This document shows positions 44,343-56,570 of a stretch of DNA of 64,000 nucleotides, in pieces. The notes beneath the pieces were generated by a model. The model did not search any database. It was not told the origin of the DNA and saw nothing but the letters and a program-made list of their open reading frames with translations. This DNA comes from Sialis fuliginosa (Eukaryota; Arthropoda; Insecta; Megaloptera; Sialidae), in the NCBI GenBank assembly GCA_961205875.1, contig OY540810.1, forward strand, positions 33,666,001-33,730,000, read 5' to 3'. Numbering within the stretch: the stretch's first letter is position 1; each line of letters starts with the position of its first letter. A program made the translations under genes and the position numbers.

Positions 44343-44667
44343 CAGTGGCGTAACCTACGAGAGACCAGATGGTTATACCATATAATATATTTGTAAAATA
44401 TATATCTTATATGTCAACCCCCCAGGGCCTTAACTACCACCGTGGCAGCGGGGTAGGATGGCAACTTTTTTTATTTGGTTCTAACTTTAAAATGTTACAA
44501 GTACGTTGCCAACTTGAATTTTACACTTATTATTCATTAAAATTAGGGAAAGGTTTGCAATTTTTATTTTTGCATATTCTGAGGGCCCCTCGATCATTTC
44601 TTACCCTGGGGCATCCGAGCCTATATTACGGCCCTTCCTCCCCCCCCCCTTCTTAGTTACGCCACGT
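44343..44667. mobile_element. Non-autonomous hAT element (CAGTGGCGTAA)
   Basis: The 325-bp element has ends CAGTGGCGTAACCTACG and ..AGTTACGCCACGT. Flanks TTATAAAG (44335-44342) and TCATAAAG (44668-44675) form an 8-bp duplication with one mismatch. Contains a second hAT-like start (CAGGGCCTTAACTACC) inside and a C-rich right shoulder. Confidence 0.75.
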
Positions 44668-44761
44668 TCATAAAGCAAATACAATTACAAATAAAATAAG
44701 AAAAGATATAAGGAAAGTGTGTAAAATAAAATTTCTTATGCATGGTTTTTGATAGATATCT

Positions 44762-45034
44762 ACCTGGTATTATAAAGAATTTACTTAAGTGCAAATGCAA
44801 ATTAGCTTCCAGCTAACGCTATCTGCTAGGTGTCAAATTGTTATGTACTTGTTCGATATTTTATAGCAGTGGTAACTTTTAAGTTGCTGATTGTACTTAT
44901 CGCGCATGCGTCAACTTTATTATATATACGATTTCATTCGCTACATATGTGTCATTTATATTTATTACCTAGCAGATAGCTTTCGCTGGAAGCTAATTGC
45001 ATCTGCCCTCATGCAAATTCTTTATAATATCGGG
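44762..45034. mobile_element. TIR element 'CCCGGTATTATAAA', copy 2
   Basis: The 273-bp copy matches the 11094-11397 element at both inverted ends (TTCCAGCTAACGCTATCTGC) and in the middle (GCTGATTGTACTTATC). Confidence 0.75.
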
Positions 45035-45775
45035 CATTAGAATTCTTTATGTAATGTAAATCTGAAAAGCTCTGTTAAGCTATTTAACAATCACATTTAA
45101 ACTATCAACAATGATAAACATTGCAGTCAAACATCGCTTACGTCATGCGTGCCATCACGTATGGCCGAGTTAACAACACTACATGTGATAAAAAGTTAAT
45201 TCTTCTATTAAAAACAACATCGCAGTGTGCCTTCATCACACTGCACTAATTCGTATAAAGTGATTTGTCTGTTTTCGGACGTGATGTCTATAGAATTCAA
45301 CGGGAATTCTTGTCAACCTACAATCGGCCGGCCCACGCATCATACTTTTTTATATTATATACACTGTTGAAAATGTTAATTTATCATTTTTAATAGAAAT
45401 TAATATAAAACAAATACAGTAGTGTGGATAATCCATTACACATGAAAAAATGTAACACTAAAATTAATCCGTGTCAAAAAACGACATGAAGAATGTCTCC
45501 TTTGTGCAGATTACTTTATTGTTGACTATAAGCGGCTAGTGACCTAACTTCAAAAGAGGCACCTGACTATTCAAGGACAATCTAGGTTAAATTAGGCACG
45601 TAGGACTTTAATTATCAGATTAAATAAATTTTGACACGACAAGATTGAGACGATGTCAACTTTATTTGTAAGTCTCGGTTTTAAAGAATAAGATAATTAA
45701 TATAGTTCTAGGCTTTAGTTCATGAATACTCTTGATGACGGCAAGATACAGTACAAAGAATATCTATCATATCAT

Positions 45776-46050
45776 CCTCGCAATATCGAAGATACGAGAA
45801 GCGTTGTATCATTTTAAAATGAGACAAAAAAATTGTTCTCCGATTTCAAAATTTTAAATTGATCTTTCCGTTTCAGGTCAAGACAAACACTTTTCGTCCC
45901 GTGTTTGTCTGTCCCCTGAATCCTTGTCACTCGCAAAACTCATGAACGACTGAACCGACATTAACGAAACTTGGTTGGATGGTTGATCTGGCTTGAGGAC
46001 GGTCTTATTTCAAAATCATCAAAATGGTGTGTAAAGGGGAGACCGAAATT
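45776..46050 (+). mobile_element. 'CTCGCAATATCGAAGATAC' repeat, copy 1
   Basis: Shares CTCGCAATATCGAAGATAC, GATCTTTCCGTTTCA and GGCTTGAGGACGGT with the copies at 48516-49022 and 58074-58724. The 3' part is missing. Non-coding; possibly a LINE or SINE derivative. Confidence 0.6.
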
Positions 46051-46289
46051 GTTCTAGAATTCGTCTCAATCACCTGTAGAAAACGGCGATCGATAAGACA
46101 TTGCCTATATGAAACCAAGAACAGACTTTTGGTTGTAAAATCCAAGATGAAACTACATGCATTTTATTATCGATAGGTATTTCGCAAGAAAATAACATTT
46201 ACGGATGGTCAAAACTCAAAACATACTGAGACCATTAATTTTAAGTAAAAGAAAAATTTTGAATACAATAATTAGTACGTTACATAGGT

Positions 46290-46570
46290 ACATTCATGGA
46301 ATATTACGGAACCCTGTATTCGGCACCGAAACTCTCGGATAAATACGAAACTATTCTTTCGAAACTGAAACCGTATCCGAAATAATTAGATTTTGACCTC
46401 CAAAATCGAAACCGTATCCTAAAATATCCAAAGACACAAAATGCGGGCAAAAAAAAATACGAAGTAATCAAAATCCGCATTCGAAATATTTTCATATCCG
46501 TATCAAAATCCGAAACCGAAAAAAAAAATAAAATCCTACCCAAATCCATAACCGATGACATATCCTTAAC
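46290..46570. repeat. 'GTATCCGAAA' internal-repeat element, copy 2
   Basis: Degenerate GAAACCGTATCCGAAATAAT units, related to 22085-22385. Confidence 0.55.
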
Positions 46571-46653
46571 TCATTCTATAAAATTATATTATAAAGGAGA
46601 AATGTTCATTCCACTTGCACTGATAATAAAATATTTAACTTATTTACACTTAC

Positions 46654-46930
46654 GGTAACATTTCTTCCTTTTCCAACAAAAAATTTCCACAACACCGCCC
46701 ACGCAAATAACTAAAACACATACATACAAGGTGCACATGTGTATTATATTATCTAATAAAATAGCTTTTGTACAATCAGTACGAAATCTAAACTTCCCGC
46801 TGTGAATGTAACATATTGAAATATCAGCTCCTTACTTACATTGAAGATATATGTCCACACTATAGTTAGTTTCAATAAATAATTAAGCAGTGAACGAGGC
46901 GCCACAGTCGAAATGTTGCATTACATGCTG
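46654..46930 (-). promoter_or_regulatory. Weak candidate for an untranslated leader exon
   Basis: A minus-strand donor GTTACC|GTAAGTG (GT at 46652-46653) ends a mostly non-repetitive segment with a GGCGCCTCG motif near 46900. Splicing to the acceptor before E1 is possible. No start site is evident. Confidence 0.2.
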
Positions 46931-47185
46931 AGATAATTAATCTGATAAGTATTTTATTCTTTAAACTGAATTATATTGTAATCTATGTTGTTATTGTGAA
47001 TAAATTTACATTAAATGTGTATGCTATTATCAAGAATTGATTCATATTGTTAGTTTTCCTATAAATTAATTATTGACTGGCTCATCAACACCCAGCTCAA
47101 ACCTCTAAACCTAGAAACGTGAAATTTCAAGGGTTTCTTTCTTTTATGAGTTTATCGAAATTCAACCTCTTTACATTGTTTCAAA

Positions 47186-47335
47186 TTTTACGATTCTTTA
47201 TTTTATAACTTTTGTGTCATAGTACTTATCATTTTGTAATCATTAGCAAGTGTCCATCATTGGGTTTCTCATTACTGGTTTTACTTTATCCATTACTGGA
47301 GAAAAAAACAAACAAAATGTAAATAAGGTACTGGC
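47186..47335 (+). mobile_element. 'GGTACTGGCACCAG' repeat family, rearranged fragment
   Basis: Carries the far half of the family in plus orientation, then a GGTACTGGCACCAG end. That order is inconsistent with copy 2. About 110 bp further on a reverse full copy begins. The two form an inverted pair. Confidence 0.55.
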
Positions 47336-47445
47336 ACCAGTTATGGTCGCTATGAGAGTAAGATATACCGTTTTTGTTATTCCGTTTATATACCGTTTTA
47401 TAATTATCATGAACTCATGTTGTTAATAAAACAAATAACTCTTTA

Positions 47446-47906
47446 TTTAATCAATTTAATTACCAAAGTACGCAAATATAGTTTTTTTTTTAATTATAGC
47501 CTTTTATTTTGTTTATGTTTTTTCTCCAGTAATGGATAAAGTAAAACCAGTAATGAGCACGCAGTGATGGACACTTGCTAATGATTACAAAATGATAAGT
47601 ACTACGACACAAAAGATATAAAAGAAAAAAATCATGAAATTTGAAACAATGTAAAGCAGTTGCTATGATAATATAATAATTAATAAATAAATTATACTAA
47701 TAATTAGTTTAAATGTCCACCATGTTGACACCTATTGGCCGATTGTCATCAAATCATACTGTAAAACAGTTAAATGTATATAGATTAATATTCAGAAATG
47801 GTAGTAATCAAATATCAATAAATATTTCTAATTCAGTACATTTAATTTAAAAATAGCAATTACTGGGGTCATAGCCAAGACTGGTGCCAGTACTTTATAC
47901 TGGTAT
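47446..47906 (-). mobile_element. 'GGTACTGGCACCAG' repeat family, copy 3
   Basis: Full-length reverse copy ending ..GACTGGTGCCAGTACTT. Also aligned with 19076-19455 and 41618-42060. Confidence 0.7.
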
Positions 47907-48515
47907 ACCTCATATTTATATCTTAATTTATAAGTAAATAGATGACTGTTTAAAATTAAATGGTAAGCAATGTTTAGTTTTCAGTTCATAAATTTGGTAT
48001 GTATCTACTAGTACATACAAATATTTCCGTTATTTTTGTTATATTTTAATGAAATTAATTCACAAAAATTAGTACCGCTACTTAATTTGTTTCCACTGAC
48101 ATGTACAGATATTAATTACATATTATATTACTATAAAACAATATTCAAATAACAGAAAGCATTAATTTAGTATACGCAGAATGCGCAGCACCCATTATTA
48201 CACTTTACAGTGTAAACATAGTTGAGATTACAATAACAAGTAGGTTAAGGTAAAATATGGAGTTTAGATTTAACACTGGCACGTATTATTTGATAATTTT
48301 ATATTAATATAAGATTAATACTCGTATGTATGTAATGTACATATTTGCTTAAACTGGTTTAAAATTCACTATATGGGTCATTTAGAAACCACAGTGTCCA
48401 CTTCGTCGAAAAAAACTATATTTTATAAACAATGCATACTTTACATAAGGTTGGATGGAAGATACAAAAATGTATTTCTGTTTATTGGAAAATATTGGAA
48501 ATAATAAATATTTTG

Positions 48516-49022
48516 CTTCCTCGCAATATCGAAGATACAAGAAGCTTTGTGATCGTTTCAGATTGAGACAAAAAAATGTTCTCCGATTTCAAAATTTTAA
48601 ATTGATCTTTCCGTTTCACGTCAAGATAAACACTTTTCGTTCCGTGTCTGTCTGTCTGTGCGTCCGTCCGTCCGTGTGTCCGTGTGTCCCCTGAATCCTT
48701 GTCACACGCATAACTCATGAACCACTGAACCGATATTGTTGAAACTTGGTCGGATGGTAGGTCTGGCTTGAGGACGGTTCCATTTCAAAATCGTGTGTAA
48801 GAGGGAGGGGTGACACCCCAAAATATTTATTTTTTCAAGATATCTCAAGATATTTCAATCTAATATTTTTTAGTTAAACTGTATAAAAATTAAATGGTTA
48901 ATCAATTCCAGGCAATTTCTCTAAACACTATCGGGTTTTATTTAAATTGTTCAATAATTAACTACCTTTGGTGAATTTAGCATGAGGAAGCATTGTGCAT
49001 TTACTTGGCAGATGTTTTTTTA
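48516..49022 (+). mobile_element. 'CTCGCAATATCGAAGATAC' repeat, copy 2
   Basis: The longest plus-strand copy contains a CTGTCTGTCTGTGCGTCCG simple stretch, GAACCACTGAACCGATAT, and an end near TTGGCAGATGTTTTTT. Confidence 0.65.
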
Positions 49023-50039
49023 TTGATTATATAGAAATTACTTATTTAGTAATCAGTTATCAAGTACCAAAATTAGGGGTAAACAATAAAAATTAAAAAT
49101 CACTTAAGTTCATCTATTTAGAAATAAAGTAATGTCAGTCTCGCCGCTGATATTATAATTGATAGTCTCGTTCAGTAAAAATTTATCTCATCTCGAGTAA
49201 AATTAAGCCGATCTTGTTACATAAAATTTTAAAACCAATCTCACGAGAACTCCTAAAGAATTCACATACAAATTAAGGAAAATAAATTAAAACTTTATCA
49301 TGGTCTCGACATTTTACAGACTGAGCCCTATAGAAAATCTTTAGAACTTAATGAAGCGTACAATTTCCGTGGTAAATGTGATGAATAGTTAATTGTTTTT
49401 TTTTTTTTGCTACCAAGGGAGAAATAACAAAATATTGGCATTTATCCATAAAATTTTATATTTGATTAATTTTTTTGCATAAATTATGTAGCATACATGT
49501 AGTTTTATTTTATAACAAAAATTGCAAAATAGGTGGTTCCAATAACATGACACCCACTGTACCTTACATATATATACCAAGATATATTTTTTTATGATAA
49601 CATATGTATTTCGTATGTTTTCATTTAATTTTATGATGCTTCTGTTTAATAATACATCCGTTAATTAAATTTTAACTATATACATATACTTATATAATAT
49701 AAATAATGTTTTGTGCATTATATTATAATTATATAAAACACATATTTTATATTAATAATATTTCGGTTAAAATATATTACCTATTAATTATTATTAATTA
49801 CTACCGTTCAAACTAAAAACTCATATTTTAGATCATTAAAGGTACCGTTATTGCAATTTATATTAACGTTACTGTACAAAATAATGATGAAACTGCAATA
49901 TAATTTATTCTACAATGATAATATAATTTAAATGATTCAAATATTACACTTTACTTGGCATTCTTATAATTCAAAATTGACTTTAATTTTCTATGGCTTG
50001 ATTAATATCGTATTATTTGTTAAAAAATAAATAGAAATA

Positions 50040-50206
50040 CAGTGGAACCTAGTTAGTGCGTTTTTAAAGGACAGGGAAAACACGTCCTAACGAGAAAAAT
50101 GTACTAACGAAATATTTTAACATAGGGTCTTATGGAAGAATGCCAGGACCTAAAAAAAGAAAAAAGAACGTACTAAAGAAAGCAAAACGTACTATCGAGT
50201 TTCACT
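50040..50206. mobile_element. Pogo/Tc1-like MITE with TA duplication
   Basis: The 167-bp element has ends CAGTGGAACCTAGTTAGTGC and, reversed, AGTGAAACTCGATAGTACG, flanked by TA on both sides. The internal GGTCTTATGGAAGAATGCC also occurs near 60930. Confidence 0.65.
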
Positions 50207-51590
50207 TACTCACTTTTTATTTTTCTGACTAGACTCGTGGTTACATTTTATAATTTGTTTGTGAGCTTTAACATTCAAGAATTTTTAAGAGTGGAAAATT
50301 ACAAAAAACAGATTTTTAAAATTGCACGTCGCTTCAAACGTAAAAACAGAATCCAAATTTTGTGAGGAAAAAGGTAGTCATTGCCCCCCCCCCCCCCATC
50401 TATTGACAATTTGTGTGAGGGAACTGCCCACCCGGCTTCGGCGCCACTGTATAGATGTAATTTAGGGTGGATCGAATCGTAATAGTTCGCAAAAGTTGCT
50501 ACTCATCAATAGAGTATAACACCACTATTTTTTTTAATTCTAAAAAATTTCTAATGTGTCATTTAGGATAAAAAATAGTCGTATGTATTATGTATTACTC
50601 TGATGATATAAATAATAATAGAAAATTCTCTCAGGAGTGACACAGGAAGGGAGTCCGTTTTAGACTATCGTACTTCAGTTATGTATTATGAGTTGTGTGG
50701 CTCCTGGATCGCACCACTTTAAAGTGAACATGATTAAGAAATCATTATACATATGAAGGTAGACTAGCTGCATCGCAAATTCCACCCACGCCCTTCCTAA
50801 ACGACCGACGAATCAAATATCATACATAATATGCATGCCGTAATAACCACTATTTTTTATTTCGTTACAAATTGGGATTTATTGTCAATGCTAGGCATTT
50901 GTGAACATGACAACAGTTACCCCCAATGAAACTATCCCTGTTGTTGCACAACTTACCGCGCGACGTTTTAAATATTCAGATGTCTTGATAGAAAGAGTAT
51001 CTACGGTTTGTCTCGCTTGTAAATAGGCCCGTAGCTAGAATTTGCATTCAGGGGGGGGGGGTCGAAGACTAATTATGCTTCGTAGAATGTATAGACTTTG
51101 TATGTATTTCATCTCCTATTTCACATGCCGCTTCTATATGCGATTAACCCTTGTACTTTTTATATTATTTAAAAAAAATGACCCTACGAAATACGAAAAC
51201 TATGCGATTGACGCTTTTTAAAATAATGAAGAGTTTTAAATTGGCGTTAAATCCGTGTAATTCAAAGTTTGTTTTCATTTTGTTCTTAAAAAAACACTAT
51301 TTGCTACTTTTTTCATTTCGTATATATAAAATTTCTATTATTTTACATTTTCAGAGTAGTAGGGGTAACCCCCAAATCTCCTTCCATGTTTACGGGTCTG
51401 CTTGTAGACGGAATTGGCACTTCGTCCTCTTTATAAACCAGTGATTAGACCGAGATAAATATTAAAATTCCTCTAGCATGTGTAAAAGTACAAACGTGTT
51501 AAAATTTTGAAAACCCATCATATTTAATACATTTAGATCTTAATTGACCAATAGTAGCCGGTTAATTTTAACGGAGAATTACCCTTAATC

Positions 51591-51718
51591 CAGTGGCGTA
51601 GAAATATTTAGTGTTCTAAAAAAACGTATGTTTTGAGAAAACATCAGTTCAAAACACCTTCAAAAAATTTAACTCATATGTATTATCCCCCCAGAAATTT
51701 TTTCTTACTACGCCACTG
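51591..51718. mobile_element. 128-bp hAT MITE with perfect 8-bp duplication
   Basis: Ends CAGTGGCGTAG and CTACGCCACTG. Flanked by CCTTAATC at 51583-51590 and 51719-51726. Non-coding. Confidence 0.9.
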
Positions 51719-52296
51719 CCTTAATCCTCCTTTAACATTCTAAATGAACGTATGTGCATTATAACTTAAAAGTATGTTTCTATCTAATTTCTATGAAAGC
51801 GTACAATTTTTCAAGTTAAAATTATTGCACGTGTTAGTTTTCTGATTGTTCTTAATGAAACTAATAAATCCTGACACTGTTTTATCGTGTGTTGGTGCTA
51901 TGTACTATTACTAATAGTTCATATTTAGTTTATTTGAATGAATAGATTCGCGAACCCACGCCGATATGTAAAGCAGTGTTCGAGAATGACTAAACAACAC
52001 CAACGTGCAAAAACATTCATAAAATGTGTAACTAGATTCCTTTATAGCTAACAGTACAATTTCTTGTATTACATTTATTAATTACTTTTAATTTGGTTGT
52101 AAATATATTAACAGTGGCTATATACTTATCATTTCCTCTTAATCTTGTCTCTTTCCTTTCCAATCACCTAAACCATTAACACTTGACTTGTACGTATTTC
52201 AATGAACTAAAAATGTCAAACTTAAATAAAATAAAAACAATCCGTTTGCAACGATAGATTAAATAAGGGAACATTTTCAGTTTCCATAATATATAT

Positions 52297-53204
52297 CAGT
52301 GCTGGCCAACCTTCGGCCCGCCGCCCTCTTATGTGCGGCCCGCGACCACATACAAGCAAATTATATCTTAGTAAGTACTGGGTATTTCAGAATGTTTGAA
52401 TCTGATTTTAATTTCCCGTTGTTTTCTTTAAAATGACATTTAAAATATCGTTTTGTTTATGTAACTTAAATAATTTTAATTGTTAAAATTATTTTTATAA
52501 TAAAAATAAAATTTTGAAATGTTTATTATCGAATGAGACCAATTCATCTGTGACAGGGAACGAAATATTGAATTTTTCTTTTTTTCGTTATTTATTTACT
52601 ATACTTACAAATTCGCAAATTTCACGGCTCCTAGGAGTAATATTTTTACCCTACACCCCCATAAGACTTTTTCCACCTAATCAAATGATTATATCATAAC
52701 TCTTCATTTTAAAAATCCTATGAAAATTAGTTTAACCTTTTTGTGCTAATATTTTAATGGTTGAGAGATAGAAGGTTAACCCCCAGATTTATCAAAATTT
52801 GTTATTGGTACCAGTAAATCTCAAAATGGACCAATCAGAACCCAGTATTTGCTATTTAGCAGAAATGTACCAAGCTGTCGTCACAAACAAACTGGTAACA
52901 TAGATAGAAGAAATCAGGCTCAAAACTCTTATTATAAATCTATTGGCGTTTTATTTATTACTCTACGATTATTTGTTCTAGAGATGTTGCAAAAGGTGAC
53001 TTATTTTCTTTACATTCATGCTCCCAAAGTTGCCGGAGAAGATAAAGTTTTACTTCAAGAAATTAAAATGATCAGAAAAATATTCAATAAGTACAAAATT
53101 TGTTATAAAGCCAGATATCTAACAAATTACGGAACATATTTTAGAAAAACAGTTTAGGTTGTTGTCCATGTGGCCCGTGGAGCAATTTGGGTTGACCAGG
53201 CCTG
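52297..53204. mobile_element. 908-bp hAT-like element
   Basis: Ends CAGTGCTGGCCAACC and, reversed, CAGGCCTGGTCAACCC. Flanking ATATATAT (52289-52296 and 53205-53212) fits an 8-bp duplication, although the sequence is simple. Subterminal CGGCCCGC / GCGGCCCGCG motifs are typical. A 102-codon frame at 52849-53157 shows no transposase signature, so the element looks non-autonomous. Confidence 0.75.
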
Positions 53205-53630
53205 ATATATATGATAGTTTCAGAGTACAATGTCCATCTGGTGCCCATAATATTTAATTATAAAAAAAAATCTACAAATTACTACCAGTATCTTCGTAAA
53301 GACTACAGTTCATTATCTGCAACAGTGGTTGAATCCAGGTTAAACTTGTACAAAACACTCTAGCTAGCACTTAGATATAGTATAAATTGTATATTAACGC
53401 GGTGGTCGCTCAGCGTGGCCACCCGCCCGCACCCTTTGCGTCTCCCAATGTTAATTGTTACTTACTGTAATTAAAGAGTACACATTTTGCGGTACAGGTA
53501 CAGATATAGATACAGGTAACGCTACACATTAATATACGTGTAATTAAAGTCAATGTTAATTTTTTCTGTGATTTGTATTCGCAAATTATAGTATCGTTAT
53601 AAAGAAATAGTCCAAGTAAATTAGATATTT

Positions 53631-54236
53631 TAGAAGAACAAATTCATAAAGTTTTGATACTTTGTCCACGAACTCTTAGTAGGGTTTGAAATAAGAGCCC
53701 GAAAAGTTCCCACCTAAATCGTGGATGGAACATCCCCTTTCACGTAAAAAACTACCCCCGGAATGAAATTTATTCCAGTTTTTCCCATTTTTCATCCAAA
53801 CCGCCGTTCGGAGAAAAAAATATTACAGGAATTAAAGATTCTACATAAAATTCTACGTAAAAAATGCCATGTGCACTATTCGGTTAATTCCCAGCCTACA
53901 CTATTGTTACGTTGATTTTTCGCTGCGTTCCCAAAACTACCCTTCACTTTGAGCAACGATTGCGAGAGTAGGCTGGGAATTAACCGAATAGTGCACATGG
54001 CATTTTTTACGTAGAATTTTATGTAGAATCTTTAATTCCTGTAATATTTTTTTCTCCGAACGGCGGTTTGGATGAAAAATGGGAAAAACTGGAATAAATT
54101 TCATTCCGGGGGTAGTTTTTTACGTGAAAGGGGATGTTCCATCCACGATTTAGGTGGGAACTTTTCGGGCTCTTATTCCGAACCTTACTGAGAGTTTGTG
54201 GACAAAGTATCAAAACTTTATAATTTTTTTCTTCTA
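53631..54236. mobile_element. 606-bp near-perfect foldback element
   Basis: Arms 53631-53899 and 53968-54236, each 269 bp, are inverted copies with few mismatches around a 68-bp spacer. The outer ends are TAGAAGAA..ATAAAGTTTTG. Shared arm motifs include CATCCCCTTTCACG and AACCGAATAGTGCACATGGC. No transposase. Transcription across it would give a very long hairpin. Confidence 0.9.
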
Positions 54237-54419
54237 TTTGGCGAATTTTAATCTAAATACCGTGGACTAAAATGATATATTTATTATGTGTTTTAGATTA
54301 ATTATCTTAGTTGGTAGAGGAACGCCCATAAACCACGTGGCGCTCTTTTCTAGAATTTTTAGAACTCTCTCCGCCAGTGTAACGCCATGTAGACAATTGT
54401 CTTTGGCCTCTCTCCCTAC

Positions 54420-54749
54420 CAGTGGCGTAGATAGCTTTTTGCGATGGGGGGGGGGGGGGGTTATGACCAGGGCCGTAACTAAAAGCTCGGGGGCCCCGGG
54501 GCAAGAGGTGACTGAGGGGCCCCCAAAATATGCAAAATTAAAAAATATATACCTATATTATTATAATTTTGAATCGAAATCATTCAATTGAAAATTTAGC
54601 AATAACTGAAAACCTTTTTTTTACTCTTAATTACCCAATTTTTCCTAAAAATGTCTCCGAGTTAAAAAAATGGCTATGAGTTTTTCATGAAGTAGACTCA
54701 TGGGGGGGGGATTGATCTCCTTAATCCCCCCCCCCTATCTACGCCACTG
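54420..54749. mobile_element. 330-bp hAT element with perfect 8-bp duplication
   Basis: Ends CAGTGGCGTAGATAG and CTATCTACGCCACTG. Flanked by CTCCCTAC at 54412-54419 and 54750-54757. Carries a G-run near its left end and a C-run near its right end, and an internal CAGGGCCGTAACTAA start of another element. The host sequence itself contains repeated GTAACGCCATGTAGACAAT (54380 and 54880). Confidence 0.9.
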
Positions 54750-55311
54750 CTCCCTACCTAATGTTACGTAACGCAGTACCGTGTTTTTTTTTATAATGGG
54801 TTAATTGTCCAACAATTTTTTGTTTTTATTTGCATTAAAGAATGTTACGTAACATTTGAACACAAACCCCCTTCCCCAATGTAACGCCATGTAGACAATG
54901 GAGTATCACCCCCTCCTCCTAAAATAGTACGTGGTTTATAAACGTGACAATGGCATACTCGAAAAGGGAAGGAGTTATGTATATCTGAGTAAGTATTTAG
55001 AATATTTAAGAGAGGATGAGAGGTAAAGGCGAGAAGGGAAAATCGAAAAGTCGTCTAGAAAACAGGATAGTCAGATAGTGGTTAGCGACTACCGTGAGTA
55101 TGGGCCGAAACAGATATTATAATATGTCAACTTTATTAAGGAGGTTAGTTTTAGTTTTTATGAGACGAGCATCGAAAAGGGTTCGCTTATGCTAAGGCAT
55201 GAAATTCAGTGATCATTTTCAACTATTCAGAAACAAATATTATATTAAACAAATTATATTGGTCAGTTAAAACTTCTATCAAAATATTATTTGATTTTTT
55301 TTTTCTGTCAA

Positions 55312-55440
55312 CCTTAATATATATAAAGCGCAACGTTTCTCTGTCTGTCTGTCCGTTAATGCGCTTATAATTCGAAAACCCACGTGTTTTTTTTTTTATT
55401 CATAGATATTTTCTCTGGCCAGGTCTTTACAAAGATGCTG
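55312..55440 (-). mobile_element. 'AGCTGTGCCCGCGGC' repeat, truncated copy
   Basis: Matches the tail region of 12229-13092 in reverse (AAGCGCAACGTTTCTCTGTC, GGCCAGGTC). The CCCGCGGC end is missing. Confidence 0.55.
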
Positions 55441-56313
55441 TCATGGCTGCAGCATGGATGTCATGTATTTCTAGTTTTTTATTACTTACTTTGAATAAAC
55501 CTGGTTCTGAAACTACACGTGAATGTGTGTTTTTATAATTTTTATAGTATTTAAAAGGGTTGAAGCTACGAATAATCAATGTTTAAAACGTCTCTGTACA
55601 GAATTTTTGTGTAGAATTTTAATAAATAGAGCACTTTCTCTCATAAATAGAGCACTCTCTCATTTACTGTGTATTAAAAACTCTATTTTTAATATCCAAT
55701 TGCTCAAAAACCATACGTCCAATATTATTTTTTTAAATTAATAAAATATATGAGCTATCTATAAATACTATATTAAAATTTTAGACTTTCATCAATACAT
55801 TGCTTTAATGATCGAATAACCTTAATTAAAGTAATTATCTTAATATTTGGAAAATTAAAAAAAAATAGTACCTATGTATCTCCCACTAAAAAATATCGAT
55901 TTTCTCGATTAATAAACAAAGTTTTAATGATTTTGAAATCTAGAAAACTCATATAACAGTTAACATTATCATTTAACTATTCATATGAATATACGTAATG
56001 CAAACAGTCCATATTTTTAGGTACAATTTATTTATTTTTTACTAATTATCTAGAAAATCCAGCGCTAATGCTAATTATAGATAAATATTGGTATAAATTA
56101 ACAGAAAGATATATGTTTATTGTATATTCGGTTTAATTTTACAATATGTTAATAGAACAAGTTTAACAAGTATTCTAAAATTTGTCTTTTTTGGATATTA
56201 TTATTTGATAATAATATTAATGTAGTTTAATTTGCAATAACTTAAATACCTATATCAAAATTTTTTTATAGAAAATGCAAAGGTTTATGTATTTTAAAAT
56301 AGAATTTAAAGTA

Positions 56314-56570
56314 CAGTAGACCCGCGCTAATCCGGCAATGGTTTTGCAAAGCGGCGTCGGATTATCAAATTTGTCGGACTATAGAGTACTGCCACCGACC
56401 CCTTGTAGTCCGGAATATTCTAAAGAGGAGTATCTTTTGATCCGAAAAATTATGAAAAAGGTGACACAATGTATAAAATGGATACTATACGGAAGTATAC
56501 GGTATGCAATTTCGTAAATAAAAAAATTGGCGTCGGATTAGACAGGGACCGGATTACCGACGGTTTACTG
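56314..56570. mobile_element. Pogo/Tigger-like MITE with TA duplication
   Basis: The 257-bp element has ends CAGTAGACCCGCGCTAATCC and, reversed, CAGTAAACCGTCGGTAATCC, with TA on both sides. The 'TAATCCGG' ends are typical of the pogo/Tigger group. Non-coding. Confidence 0.8.

Noticed and set aside
52849-53157. 102-codon frame as a hAT transposase
   Set aside because: No catalytic or dimerisation-domain motif is visible; it sits inside a non-autonomous element.
54019-54213. 64-codon frame in the foldback
   Set aside because: It lies in one arm of the inverted repeat and has no recognisable family. A near-identical arm reads in the opposite direction.
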